A stretch of DNA of 64,000 bases from Planctomycetota bacterium (lineage in GTDB: Bacteria; Planctomycetota; J058; JAJDCQ01). The stretch lies in contig JAJDCQ010000168.1 in the NCBI GenBank assembly GCA_029260755.1, positions 124,001 to 188,000 of the forward strand, in the 5' to 3' direction. This document shows, in pieces, positions 8,147 to 17,292 of this stretch (position 1 is its first letter; every line of letters starts with the position of its first letter). The position numbers were made by a program, and so were the translations under genes. The notes beneath the pieces were generated by a model. The model was given only the letters and a program-made list of their open reading frames with translations, made no database searches and was not told the DNA's origin.

Positions 8147-10516
8147 ATGGGAGAGGACTCGACCGCCGCCCCGGCGTCGCCCGGCGGCGCCCCCGCCGCC
8201 TCGGTCGCCCCCCTCGGGCCGCGCATGATCGGCTTCGCCCTCGTCGCCACGGCCGGCATGGCGGCCCTCTCCTGGGAGCTCCTCTGGCAGATCCGCGCGT
8301 CGCTCTCGATCGGCGTGTCGGCGCTCGGCACCGCGATCGTCCTCGCCGCGACGATGGGTGGGATGAGCGCGGGCGCGGTCGTCGGCGGGCGTCTCCTGCG
8401 CCGGCGGCAGGCGATCAATCCGCTCCTCGTCTACGGCGGGATCGAGCTCACCATCGGCGCGTGCGGCCTGTTGTTTCAGCCGGCGTTCGTCGTGGTCGAG
8501 CGGATCGACTCGGCCATCTACCTCGGCGCCCCGGCGCTCGCGCCGCTCGTTCACCTGTTCGGGATCATCGTGATCCTCGGCGTGCCGACGTTCGCGATGG
8601 GGGCGACCGTCCCCCTCTTCGGGCTGATGGCCCGTCGCCTCGGCACCCGGATCGGGATCCTCTACGGCCTCAACACGGCCGGGGCGTCGCTCGGGACGCT
8701 CGCGATGGCCTTCTGGATCGTGCCGACGCTCGGCCTCGGCACGTCTGCCCAGGTGATCGCCTCGCTCAACCTGATCGTCGGGATCGCCGCGATCTCGCTT
8801 CGCGGCGCGACGGCGTCGCCGGGCACGCCCGAGGTCGCCACGCCCGAGGTCGCCGCGCCCGAGACCGCCGCGCCCACGGTATCGCCCGGGCCGGCGTGCC
8901 CGATCCCGTTCGGCGCCGCCCTGGCCGTCGCCGCGGTCACGGGCTTCGCGACGTTCGCGCTGGAGGTCGCGTGGTTCCGGGCGCTGAAGGCGGCGTTCCA
9001 GAGCTCGGCGGAGACGTTCGCGATCATCCTCGCCGCCGTCCTGATCCCGCTCGGCGCCGCGGCGCCGCTGGCGAGCTGGCTCCGGCGGCGCGGCGCGTCG
9101 ATCGGGCCGGTCCTCCTCGCGGCCGGCGTCGCGATCCTGGTCACCACGCCGATCGTGGAGCGGATCGATCTCCTCGCGGTCGAGATCTCGGCGAGCGCGC
9201 AGTCCTACGGCGGTCATCTGATCCGTCGTCTCGTCGCGTCGCTCGTCCTCCTCGGCGGGCCGGTGTTGCTCCTCGGCGTCTCGCTCCCGTGGCTCCTCGA
9301 GCACCAGGATGATCCGGTCCGTTGGGGCCGGCTCTACGGAGCGAACACGGCCGCGGCGATCGCCGGCTCGCTGGCCGCCGGCTGGTTGCTGCTGCCCATC
9401 ATCGGCTTCGCCCAGACCGCCTGGGTCGTCGGCGCCGTCGTCGCCGGCGCCGGCGTCCTCGTCGCCTCGGGGCGCGTCCGGATCGTCGGCGTGGTGCTCG
9501 CCGTCGCCGCCCTCGGCGTCGCGGTCGGGTTCGAGACCGGGATCGGCCGGCTCCGCGTCCAGGGTCGCTTCGTCAGCACGTCTCGGCGGCAGACCCTCGT
9601 CGACTTCGAGCACGGTCCGGACGCGACCGTCGCGGTCGTCGAGCTCGACGTGGGAGTCCAGCCGCGCCCACGGGCGCTCATCATCGACGGCTTCCAGGCG
9701 ACCGACGAGCGCGGCCAGGCGAACTACATGGAGTGGATGGGGCGGCTGCCGATGCTCGCCCACGACGACCCGAGGCGCGCCCTGGTGATCTGCTTCGGCA
9801 CCGGCCAGACGGCCCACGCCGTGCGCGACGAGCGGCCGAGCGCCCTCGACGTCGTCGACCTGAGCCCCGCGGTGCTCCGGATGGGGCATCACTTCGCGAC
9901 GAACTACGGAGTGCTCGACGACGAGCGCGTCCGGGCGATCTCGATGGACGGCCGGGCGTGGCTCCGGCGCACCGACGAGCGCTACAGCATCGTCACCCTC
10001 GAGCCAATGCCGCCCGACTGGGCCGGGAGCAACGCCCTCTACTCGCGCGAGTTCTACGAGCTCATCGACGCTCGCCTCGAGCCGGGCGGGATCGTCGCCC
10101 AGTGGCTGCCGCTGCATCTGCTCGCCCCGTTCTGGTCGGCGAGCGTCGTCGCGACGTTCCAGTCGGTCTTCGAGGACACCGTCCTCTGGGGCGATCCGAT
10201 GACGACCACCGTGATCGTGCTGGGGAGAAAGGCCGATCCCGACGACGACGCGGCCGATCCCTGGAGCTTCCCGGGGATCGCGCGGCCGCCCGAGGTCGGG
10301 CGCGGGATGCCGGACGAGAGGATCGCCGGGCAGGTGGTGCTCCGCGGCGCGGGCGTCGGCATCTACGCCGCGACCGGCGAGGTCATCACCGACGACAACC
10401 AGCTCCTCTCGTTCGGCGACAGCCGTCGCGAGAGGCTCCTCCTCGGTGGTGAGGTCGACAAGATCAACCAGCGGATCATCCGCGAGGCCGCCGCCGCCGC
10501 GCGGTCGGGGAGCTGA
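8147..10516 (+). CDS. Membrane-fused spermidine-synthase-like protein
   Basis: 789 residues. Residues about 25-465 hold roughly a dozen hydrophobic helices in two blocks split by an Ala/Thr/Pro linker (EVATPEVAAPETAAP). Residues about 480-720 form a Rossmann-like SAM-binding domain of the polyamine-synthase superfamily: LVICFGTGQTAHAV near 545, then LDVVDLSPAVLRMG. The acidic catalytic stretch of true aminopropyltransferases (DSTDP type) reads TLEPMPP, so transfer of an aminopropyl group to putrescine is doubtful. Proteins of this layout are common in Planctomycetota and Myxococcota and their reaction is mostly unknown. It is divergent from the kinase gene with 206 bases between starts; no strong ribosome site precedes the ATG. 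Its stop lies four bases before the next gene. Confidence 0.8.
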   Translation: MGEDSTAAPASPGGAPAASVAPLGPRMIGFALVATAGMAALSWELLWQIRASLSIGVSALGTAIVLAATMGGMSAGAVVGGRLLRRRQAINPLLVYGGIELTIGACGLLFQPAFVVVERIDSAIYLGAPALAPLVHLFGIIVILGVPTFAMGATVPLFGLMARRLGTRIGILYGLNTAGASLGTLAMAFWIVPTLGLGTSAQVIASLNLIVGIAAISLRGATASPGTPEVATPEVAAPETAAPTVSPGPACPIPFGAALAVAAVTGFATFALEVAWFRALKAAFQSSAETFAIILAAVLIPLGAAAPLASWLRRRGASIGPVLLAAGVAILVTTPIVERIDLLAVEISASAQSYGGHLIRRLVASLVLLGGPVLLLGVSLPWLLEHQDDPVRWGRLYGANTAAAIAGSLAAGWLLLPIIGFAQTAWVVGAVVAGAGVLVASGRVRIVGVVLAVAALGVAVGFETGIGRLRVQGRFVSTSRRQTLVDFEHGPDATVAVVELDVGVQPRPRALIIDGFQATDERGQANYMEWMGRLPMLAHDDPRRALVICFGTGQTAHAVRDERPSALDVVDLSPAVLRMGHHFATNYGVLDDERVRAISMDGRAWLRRTDERYSIVTLEPMPPDWAGSNALYSREFYELIDARLEPGGIVAQWLPLHLLAPFWSASVVATFQSVFEDTVLWGDPMTTTVIVLGRKADPDDDAADPWSFPGIARPPEVGRGMPDERIAGQVVLRGAGVGIYAATGEVITDDNQLLSFGDSRRERLLLGGEVDKINQRIIREAAAAARSGS

Positions 10517-10520
10517 CGCG

Positions 10521-11525
10521 ATGAGCGCGGACGCGGCGACGCCCGCCGCGCCGGTCTGTCTCGTCCTCGAGCGCCCCGAGCCCGACGGCGACGGGATCGC
10601 GCGCCGGATCGAGCGGCACCTGATCGCGATCGGGCGGAACGACCTCCGGGGGCGCGTCCACCCGATCGACTGGGTCCTCTCGCACCACGATCACCTCGCC
10701 CTCGAGACGCTCGCCGAGACGCGCGTCTCCTATCGCGCGGCCTTTCCGTTCGACGGGCAGGAGCTCCCCGACGCGGTCGGGGCGCCCGAGCTCGAGGACC
10801 TGCTCGTGCCTCCGCCGTCGACCCTCGAGGAGCGGACCTGGCGGGTTCCGGTCGAGGAGACGCGGACGATCGAGGAGTGCCCCGGGTGTGAGGGGGCCGG
10901 CCGGGTGACCTGCGGGCGATGCGGCGGCGACGGCGAGACCACGAGCGGCTTCGGGAAGGACAAGAAGACGTCTCGCTGCGGGCGGTGCGCCGGAAGCGGG
11001 AATGTTCAATGCTCCAGCTGCGAGGGCAGCGGCAAGGTGCTCGAGCTCCGGATCGACGAGGTGCGGTGGGAGGTTCACCAGGACTTCGACGGCGACGAGG
11101 CGCCGCCGCCGTATCATCTGCTCCACGGCGCGGGCGCCACCGTCGAGGTGATCGAGTCCGACGACCTCCGCGAGGAGCACCTCGAGCGGCTCGAGCCAGA
11201 CCTAGTCGAGAAGGCGCGCGCCCTCGTCGCGACGGCCGATGCCCGCGACGGCACGGTGCGTCGGCAACGGCTGCGGGTCACGTACGCGCCAGTTCTCGAG
11301 GTCCGCTACCGCCTCGACCCGGCGACCCGCCCCGACGGCGAGCCCGACGGGCCGGCCACCGAGGGGCGGCTCTGGATCGTCGGCACGACGGAGCAGGTTT
11401 ACGCACCAGGGATCCGCCGCACCTGGATGAACCTCTTCATTGCGCTCGTGATCGTCTTCGCCCTCCTCAACGTGATGCTCGTCGGGTTCCTCCTCGCGGC
11501 CGCCGTCGGGGTGGCCTTCGGGTGA
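10521..11525 (+). CDS. DnaJ-type zinc-centre protein with C-terminal membrane anchor (first paralogue)
   Basis: 334 residues, starting four bases after the previous stop. Four CXXCXGXG-like units occupy about residues 120-180 (CPGCEGAGRVTC, CGRCGGDGE, CGRCAGSGNVQC, CSSCEGSGKV), the pattern that binds two zinc ions in DnaJ. No J-domain is present. The C-terminus has a hydrophobic hairpin (WMNLFIALVIVFALLNVMLV and GFLLAAAVGVAFG). The protein probably sits on the inner membrane with the zinc module in the cytoplasm. Its stop overlaps the GTG of the next, similar gene by four bases, so the two are likely translated together. A role in handling proteins or small ligands is only a guess. Confidence 0.7.
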   Translation: MSADAATPAAPVCLVLERPEPDGDGIARRIERHLIAIGRNDLRGRVHPIDWVLSHHDHLALETLAETRVSYRAAFPFDGQELPDAVGAPELEDLLVPPPSTLEERTWRVPVEETRTIEECPGCEGAGRVTCGRCGGDGETTSGFGKDKKTSRCGRCAGSGNVQCSSCEGSGKVLELRIDEVRWEVHQDFDGDEAPPPYHLLHGAGATVEVIESDDLREEHLERLEPDLVEKARALVATADARDGTVRRQRLRVTYAPVLEVRYRLDPATRPDGEPDGPATEGRLWIVGTTEQVYAPGIRRTWMNLFIALVIVFALLNVMLVGFLLAAAVGVAFG

Positions 11526-12700
11526 GCGCGGAGACGAGGAGCGAAGGTCCCGGCGCGTCGCCGGTCCCGGCGGAGGATCGCCGGTCGCGTCTCGCCCGGG
11601 CGGTCGAGCGGGCGTCGGCCGGCGCGTGGCTCGGCGAGCGCTGGGGCCGGGTCGAGGTGCTCGACGTCGTCCCCGAGCACCGCTTCGAGGTCGCCCTCGT
11701 CGAGCTGGTCGAGGAACGGCGGGAGTATGGAAAACGCCTGCCCGATCCGCCGCCGTCGCGCGACGACCTGCCGGAGTCCCTCGACGCCCTTCCCGTCGAG
11801 CTACCCGAGGGGTTCGGGTGCCGGGTCCGGGATCACCGCCTCGCCGGCGGCGTCTCCGAGCCGTGCCGGCCGTGCGGAGGCGGCGGACAGGTCGGCTGCG
11901 CGGCGTGCGTCGCCACCGGACGCGGGCGCTGCGCCGACTGCGACGGCCGTAAGCGGATCGAGCGGGTCGAGAGCCGCTGGAGGGACGTGACGAGCCTGTT
12001 CGGCGGGAAGAGCCGACGCCTCGTGCCGGAGACGCGCGCGTTCGTCTGCGCCTGCGACGGCGGCGAGGAGTGCTCGAGCTGCGGAGGGAACGGTCTCGTC
12101 CCTTGCTCGGCGTGCGCCGGCGACGGGGAGGTCGAGCGGGTCCGGATCGGACGGGTCGCCGTCTATCCCAGGCACATCGTCGAGCACACCGGCGGCGACC
12201 GGGTGCCGGACCGGGTCCGACGGCTTGGCGCGGCGGTCGAGGTCGCCCGCGGGGAGGGCGACGAGGCGCGGCCCATTGAGCTGAGGGCGGACGAGGAGGC
12301 GCTCCTCGATGCGGTCCTCGCGCGGGGCGCGATCCCGCCGGAGGAGACGTCGGACGCGGCCGCGTCCGACCCTTCGGCGCCCGGGCGCCGCGTGCATCGC
12401 CGTTCATTGACGCTCCGACGCTTCCTCTTCCACGAGGTGCGGTTCCGGACCGACCGGGGCGAGGAGCGCTCGGTCTGGACCGTCGGCCCCGAGCTGGCGC
12501 TGCCCGACGGGCAGGTTCCGACCGACGACTCCAAGGTGAAGCGGCTCGTGGCCGTGTTGACCGTGATCCTGGTGATCGGGGTGCTGACCATGCTCGGCGG
12601 CTGGTCGATTTGGAGCCTCGCGTTCGACGCCAGCCGTCGGCGGACCCGCCCGAATGCCATCGAGCTGCCGCTCGAGGATCCCGGCGGCGGGGGCGGATGA
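11522..12700 (+). CDS. DnaJ-type zinc-centre protein with C-terminal membrane helix (second paralogue)
   Basis: 392 residues from the GTG at 11522, chosen because it overlaps the upstream stop as GTGA. Cysteine units CRPCGGGGQVGC, CVATGRGRCADC, CACDGGEECSSC and CSACAGDGEV lie at about 115-210 and mirror those of the upstream protein, but the array is longer and some CXXC pairs are irregular. Between pairs sits WRDVTSLFGGKSRRLVPE, where the paralogue has a short charged loop. The single helix is near the end (RLVAVLTVILVIGVLTMLGGW), followed by a short polar tail. The two proteins look like products of an old tandem duplication and could form a heterodimer. No function is assigned. Confidence 0.7.
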   Translation: MSAETRSEGPGASPVPAEDRRSRLARAVERASAGAWLGERWGRVEVLDVVPEHRFEVALVELVEERREYGKRLPDPPPSRDDLPESLDALPVELPEGFGCRVRDHRLAGGVSEPCRPCGGGGQVGCAACVATGRGRCADCDGRKRIERVESRWRDVTSLFGGKSRRLVPETRAFVCACDGGEECSSCGGNGLVPCSACAGDGEVERVRIGRVAVYPRHIVEHTGGDRVPDRVRRLGAAVEVARGEGDEARPIELRADEEALLDAVLARGAIPPEETSDAAASDPSAPGRRVHRRSLTLRRFLFHEVRFRTDRGEERSVWTVGPELALPDGQVPTDDSKVKRLVAVLTVILVIGVLTMLGGWSIWSLAFDASRRRTRPNAIELPLEDPGGGGG

Positions 12701-12713
12701 TCTCGCGGTCGGT

Positions 12714-12743
12714 TTGCCCCGCTGTGGGGTCTCGGTTTATGAT
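12714..12743 (+). promoter_or_regulatory. Candidate sigma-70 promoter of the molybdenum hydroxylase gene
   Basis: TTGCCC, an 18-base spacer and TATGAT, placed 28 bases before the ATG. The spacer carries a small CCCC/GGGG inverted repeat. It lies just after the stop of the zinc-centre gene and suggests the hydroxylase starts a new transcript. Confidence 0.5.
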
Positions 12744-12770
12744 CGACGACCCCAGCGGAGGAGACCCCGA

Positions 12771-15443
12771 ATGCCCCAGCCCACCCGCTCCGCGACCGTC
12801 GATCCGGTCGCCCCGCCCGCGAACGTCGATGTGCATTGCTCCATCAATGGCAGCGAGCACACGACGACCGTCGAGGAGGGCGAGAGCCTCCTCGAGATGC
12901 TCCGGGATCATCACGGTCTGACGGCGGCGAAGGACGGGTGCATGCCGCAGGGTCAGTGCGGCGCCTGCACCGTCACGATCGACGGGTCGCCGCGCCTCGC
13001 CTGCAACCTCGACGCGAGCAAGTGCGAGGGGAAGTCGGTCGGGACGCTCGAGGGGCTCTCGGCCGACGAGCGCGAGCTGCTCACCGAGGCGTTCGTGCGC
13101 GCCGGCGGGCTGCAGTGCGGCTACTGCATCCCCGGGATCGTCATGCGGACGCACACGCTGCTCGAGAAGGTGCGCGGCGGCGAGACCTTCGACCGCGCCC
13201 GGATCGCGCGGCTCATGGACATCCATCTCTGCCGCTGCACCGGCTACACGAAGATCCTCGACGCGATCGAGCTCGCCTGCCGGCGCGTCCAGGGCGAGGA
13301 CTGGCCCGAGGAGGACCGCTCCGGCGCGGTCGGCACCGGGCTGCGGCGTTACAAGGGCGCCGAGCTCGCCTTCGGCGAGCGTCCCTACGTGAACGACATC
13401 CAGATGGAGGGGCTCCTCCACGGCGCGGCCCGCTTCTCCGACTACACCCGCGCGCGGGTGATCCGGATCGACACCTCGCGCGCCGAGGCGGTCGAGGGCG
13501 TCATCGGGGTCGCCACCTACCGCGACGTGCAGGGCGAGCGCTACCAGGGGCTGATCTCGAAGGACTGGCCGGTCTTCGTGGCCGAGGGCGAGGAGACGCG
13601 CTACCAGGGCGACGTCCTCGCGGCCGTGGCGGCGACCACGCGCCGGATCGCGCGGCGGGCGGCCGAGCTCGTCGACGTCGAGTACGAGGTGCTCGAGCCG
13701 GTCGTGAGCGCGAAGGCGGCGCTCCTGCCCGACGCGCCGCAGCTCCACCCGGGCGGGAACCTGCTCAGCCGCTCGATGAGCAAGAAGGGCGACGCCGAGA
13801 AGGCGTTCGCGGAGGCGGCCCACGTCGTGAGCGACACGTTCACGACCCAGCACATCGAGCACGCCTTCCTCGAGCCCGAGAGCGCGCTCGTCGTGCCGCG
13901 CGACGACGGGACGTTCGATGTGAAGAGCCCCGGCCAGGGGATCTTCGACGACCGGCGCCAGGTCGCGAGCCTCCTCGGCGTCCCGGGCGACGCCGTGCGC
14001 GTCGAGCTCGTCCCCAACGGCGGCGCGTTCGGCGGCAAGGAGGACATCGGCTGTCAGGGGCCGGCCGCCGTCCTCGCCCAGAAGACGGGCAAGCCCGTCC
14101 GGCTCACGCTGTCCCGCGACGAGAGCATCATCTTCCACGTCAAGCGCCACCCGATCGAGATGGAGTACAAGGTCGCCTGCGACGCCGAGGGCAACCTGAC
14201 GGCCGTCTGGTCGCGGATGCTCGGCGACAAGGGCGCCTACGCGTCGGTCGGGGCGAAGGTGCTCGAGCGGGCGTGCGGGCACTCGACCGGCGCCTACAAG
14301 GTGCCCCACGTCGACGTCGAGGCGCTCGCCGTCTACACGAACAACCCGCCGTGCGGGGCGATGCGCGGCTTCGGCGCCAACCAGGCGGCGTTCGCGATCG
14401 AGACCTGCATCGATCGGCTCGCGAAGAAGGTCGGCCTCGACGGCTGGGACATCCGGCGCAAGAACGCGCTGTCGACCGGCGACCTGTTCGGCACCGGCCA
14501 GCAGCTCGAGAGCGTCGGGCTGATCGCGACCCTCGACGCGGTGAAGGATGCCTACAAGGGCGCCAGGTACGCCGGGATCGCCTGCGGGATCAAGAACGTC
14601 GGGATCGGGAACGGGATGCCCGACGACGGCGAGACGGCCCTGCACGTGAAGGCGCCCGACCACATCGTGATCAACACCGGCTTCACCGAGATGGGGCAGG
14701 GCCTCTTCACGATCCTCCAGCAGGTCGCCTGCACCGAGTCGGGGCTGCCGCCCGAGGTCTTCCAGGTGCAGGCGACGACCGACTACCCGACCCCGTGCGG
14801 GATGACGACCGCCTCGCGGGCGACGGTGCTCGGCGGCAACGCCACCGCCGACGCGGCGAAGAAGCTCAAGGCCGACCTCGAGGCGGCGGGCGGGGACGTA
14901 GCGAAGCTGGTCGGCAAGACCTACATCGGCGAGTACCGCTGCCGGTTCACGACGAAGCTCGGCGACGGGACCAAGCCGCCGGTGACGCATCTCTCGTACG
15001 GCTACGCGACGCAGGTGGTGATCCTCGACGAGGACGGGGCGATCGAGAAGGTGATCGCCGCCCACGACGTCGGCAAGGTGATGAACCCGGTCCTGCTCGA
15101 GGGGCAGCTCGAGGGCAGTGTCCACATGGGCCTCGGCTTCGCCCTGACCGAGGAGCTCGTCTGCGGCGAGGACGGCGCGCCGGTCACGACGAACTTCGGC
15201 AAGCTCGGCGTCCTGCGTCCGTCGCAGATGCCCGACGTCGAGGTGATCTGCATCGAGGAGACCGACGCCCACGGCCCCTACGGGGCGAAGGGCGTCGGTG
15301 AGATCGGCCTCGTGCCAACGGCCGGCGCCGTGCAGGGCGCGCTCCTCGCGTTCGACGGCAAGGACCGGAACACCCTTCCGATGAAGGACTCGCCGGCGGC
15401 GCAGGCGATGCTCAAGCGGAAGAAGAAGGCGAAGAAGAAGTAG
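12771..15443 (+). CDS. Fused [2Fe-2S]/molybdopterin hydroxylase, selenium-dependent xanthine dehydrogenase type
   Basis: 890 residues; a GGAGGAGA site precedes the ATG. Residues 20-90 form a plant-type ferredoxin domain with cysteines 57, 63, 66 and 78. The helical second cluster uses QCGYC (116, 119) and CRC (154, 156). Residues about 190-880 are the molybdopterin part: GGAFGGKE at 417-424, PCGAMRGFGANQAAF, TGFTEMGQGL, and the catalytic glutamate in GVGEIGL (residue 844). The FAD subunit of ordinary xanthine dehydrogenases is missing, as in Desulfovibrio aldehyde oxidoreductase. The RGFGANQ and GQGL stretches fit best the family known as selenium-dependent xanthine dehydrogenase. The selenium there is a labile ligand, so no selenocysteine codon is expected and none is seen. 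It hydroxylates a purine or aldehyde; substrate unknown. The tail is Lys-rich. Confidence 0.85.
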   Translation: MPQPTRSATVDPVAPPANVDVHCSINGSEHTTTVEEGESLLEMLRDHHGLTAAKDGCMPQGQCGACTVTIDGSPRLACNLDASKCEGKSVGTLEGLSADERELLTEAFVRAGGLQCGYCIPGIVMRTHTLLEKVRGGETFDRARIARLMDIHLCRCTGYTKILDAIELACRRVQGEDWPEEDRSGAVGTGLRRYKGAELAFGERPYVNDIQMEGLLHGAARFSDYTRARVIRIDTSRAEAVEGVIGVATYRDVQGERYQGLISKDWPVFVAEGEETRYQGDVLAAVAATTRRIARRAAELVDVEYEVLEPVVSAKAALLPDAPQLHPGGNLLSRSMSKKGDAEKAFAEAAHVVSDTFTTQHIEHAFLEPESALVVPRDDGTFDVKSPGQGIFDDRRQVASLLGVPGDAVRVELVPNGGAFGGKEDIGCQGPAAVLAQKTGKPVRLTLSRDESIIFHVKRHPIEMEYKVACDAEGNLTAVWSRMLGDKGAYASVGAKVLERACGHSTGAYKVPHVDVEALAVYTNNPPCGAMRGFGANQAAFAIETCIDRLAKKVGLDGWDIRRKNALSTGDLFGTGQQLESVGLIATLDAVKDAYKGARYAGIACGIKNVGIGNGMPDDGETALHVKAPDHIVINTGFTEMGQGLFTILQQVACTESGLPPEVFQVQATTDYPTPCGMTTASRATVLGGNATADAAKKLKADLEAAGGDVAKLVGKTYIGEYRCRFTTKLGDGTKPPVTHLSYGYATQVVILDEDGAIEKVIAAHDVGKVMNPVLLEGQLEGSVHMGLGFALTEELVCGEDGAPVTTNFGKLGVLRPSQMPDVEVICIEETDAHGPYGAKGVGEIGLVPTAGAVQGALLAFDGKDRNTLPMKDSPAAQAMLKRKKKAKKK

Positions 15444-15452
15444 CCGATCGCC

Positions 15453-17174
15453 ATGGTCAGCAAGAAGGTCAGGGAGCTGCACGAGCGGGCGATCGTCGCG
15501 CTCGCGTTCCTCCGCGACGGGCGGCTGGTCGCGGGGAGCTGGGACGGCTCGGTCACCCTGAGGGCGCCCTCCGGGGAGGTCATCGCCCGGTTCACCGAGG
15601 CGAAGGACCGGGTCGAGGGCGTCGCCGTCTCCCCCGATGGTCGGCACGCGGCCGCGATCGCCCGTGACGGCCAGGTCCGGGTCTACGACCTCGACGAGCG
15701 ACGCCTGCTCGCCACGCATCGGTCCGCGAAGGCGTTCCAGCCGGCCGTCACCTTCGTCGACGCCGAGACGATCGCCGCCTCGAAGGCGAAGGGGGAGGTG
15801 CTCCTCTGGCGGTGGCGCGGGGAGGGCGAGCGCGTCATCCGCCTGCCAACGAAGGACAACGTCTCGGGCCTGGCCGCCTCGCCCGACGGGACGCGCCTCG
15901 CGATCGGGCTCTACGACCGCGCGTCCGTCTGGCGCCTCGACGGGCGCGAGCCCGCGCTCGAGTCGAAGCTCGCGGTCGGCGACGGGCTCGAGACGTTCGT
16001 CGCGTTCTCGCCCGACGGGAAGACCGTCTTCGCCGCGAACCACGACCGCCTCGCCGCGTTCGACGCCGAGACGGGGCGGCGGTCGCCCGCGCGCTACCGG
16101 GTCGGCTACTCGAGCTATCAGGCGGTCGACGTGTCGGCCGACGGGCGCCTCGTCGCGGCCGGCATCGACTGCATAGGCGATGACGAGGCGATCGACGAGG
16201 AGGCGAGCGACGGCGAGCTCGCCTGCGTCTGGGACGTCGCGAGCGGCGAGCGGCTGGCCTCGGCCCGGTTCACCGAGCGGGTCTCCGCGGTCGCGTTCCA
16301 TCCCGAGGGGAAGCGCCTGGCGGTCGGCCTGTGGGAGCCGACGCTGCACTGGGTCTACCTCACCGCGACGAAGCCGAGCCGGCCCGCGCCGGTCGACCCG
16401 GAGACGACCGCGGCGATGGCCGAGCTCCGGGCGGTCGGCTGGCTGGCCGGCCTGCCCCTGAGCGTCGTCTCGACCGCCGAGCGGAGCATCGCGAAGAGCT
16501 TCGCGAAGAGGGGCGGCTCGCTTCGGGACGCCCTCGCCGTGGTCTTTCTCGACGTCGAGTGCATCTACTCCGGGGAGGCCTACACCGGCCTCCTCCAGGA
16601 GTTCGCCGACGCGTCCGGCGGCGCGTTCGCGCCCCACGGCATCGAGGAGCGTCGCGACCGCAAGGCGGGAAGGGTCTTCCTCGCCTTCCACCTAGGCGAG
16701 CGACGCTACGAGGTCTCGCTCGAGTACGCCGGCGACTGGGCCGACCTCGAGTTCGTCGAGACGATCAACCAGGCGCTCGCCGACGCCGGCCACCCCTTCG
16801 CGTTCGTCGACACCGGCGGCGACTACGGCCAGGGCGCGGCTTTCTTCCTGACGACACCGGCGGCCATCGTCGAGGCGAGGGAGGCCGGGATCCTGCGCAG
16901 GGGCTGGCGCCCGGGGGCGAAGGCGAAGCCGGCGAAGAGGAAGCCCGCGAAGAAGGTCGCCCAGAAGAAGGCGGCGAAGAAGAAGGTCGCGAAGAAGAAG
17001 GCGAAGACGGTCGCGAAGCGAAAGAAGGCCGCGGCGACGAAGAAGGCGGCGACGAGGAAGACCGCGAAGAAGAAGGTCGCGAAGAAGAAGAAGGCGGCGA
17101 AGAAGAGGTCTCCGACGAGGGCCGCCGCGAAGAAGAAGGCCGCCGTCAGGAAGGTCGCGAAGCGGCGTCGCTGA
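15453..17174 (+). CDS. WD40-type beta-propeller protein with histone-H1-like Lys/Ala tail
   Basis: 573 residues, starting nine bases after the hydroxylase stop. Residues 1-310 contain six or seven WD40-like blades (VAVSPDGRHAAAIARDGQVRVYDL, FSPDGKTVFAANHDRLAAF, FHPEGKRLAVGLWEPTLHWV) without a signal peptide, so the protein is cytoplasmic. Residues about 320-485 are a mixed helical/beta domain I do not recognise (VVFLDVECIYSGEAYTGLL, RYEVSLEYAGDWADLEFVE). Residues about 488-573 are nearly only K and A with R, T and V (KKxAKK, KKVAKK), like H1-type DNA-binding tails of bacterial HU/Hc1 fusions. The tail should bind nucleic acid or acidic polymers. The DNA of the tail is a purine-rich tract with repeated GAAGAAGG units. 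Confidence 0.75.
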   Translation: MVSKKVRELHERAIVALAFLRDGRLVAGSWDGSVTLRAPSGEVIARFTEAKDRVEGVAVSPDGRHAAAIARDGQVRVYDLDERRLLATHRSAKAFQPAVTFVDAETIAASKAKGEVLLWRWRGEGERVIRLPTKDNVSGLAASPDGTRLAIGLYDRASVWRLDGREPALESKLAVGDGLETFVAFSPDGKTVFAANHDRLAAFDAETGRRSPARYRVGYSSYQAVDVSADGRLVAAGIDCIGDDEAIDEEASDGELACVWDVASGERLASARFTERVSAVAFHPEGKRLAVGLWEPTLHWVYLTATKPSRPAPVDPETTAAMAELRAVGWLAGLPLSVVSTAERSIAKSFAKRGGSLRDALAVVFLDVECIYSGEAYTGLLQEFADASGGAFAPHGIEERRDRKAGRVFLAFHLGERRYEVSLEYAGDWADLEFVETINQALADAGHPFAFVDTGGDYGQGAAFFLTTPAAIVEAREAGILRRGWRPGAKAKPAKRKPAKKVAQKKAAKKKVAKKKAKTVAKRKKAAATKKAATRKTAKKKVAKKKKAAKKRSPTRAAAKKKAAVRKVAKRRR

Positions 17175-17189
17175 CCGGCGAGGGGCCTC

Positions 17190-17243
17190 TCCGTGTCTCG
17201 GAGTCTCTGTGGTTTCATCCTCTTCGCCGAAGGCGAAGCCCGC
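17190..17243 (-). repeat. Degenerate CACGGAGA-type repeat
   Basis: The order CCGTGTCTC, CTGTGG, TTCATCC and TCTTCGCCGAAGGCGA is the same as in the right arm at 1426-1486, in the same orientation, with more substitutions. It ties the two repeat regions of the window to one family. Confidence 0.7.
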
Positions 17244-17292
17244 CGCTCGCTCGCTATTGCAGGAACACGAGTGGTCGCCCGGTCGGTGAAGA

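Noticed and set aside
3753..8228. Plus-strand open frame of about 1490 codons over the kinase gene
   Set aside because: Antisense to an intact kinase; rich in Arg, Glu, Gly and Asp only, as expected for a shadow frame.
8147..10516. Functional spermidine synthase
   Set aside because: The SAM fold is clear but the acidic catalytic loop is altered (TLEPMPP), so a polyamine product is not claimed.
12771..15443. Selenocysteine codon in the selenium-dependent type hydroxylase
   Set aside because: No in-frame TGA occurs; in this family selenium is a cofactor ligand, not selenocysteine.
11202..16691. Minus-strand open frame of about 1800 codons opposite the hydroxylase and its neighbours
   Set aside because: It lies antisense to well-identified genes with proper motifs. 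Very GC-rich codons leave few stops on the opposite strand, and its translation has no domain pattern.
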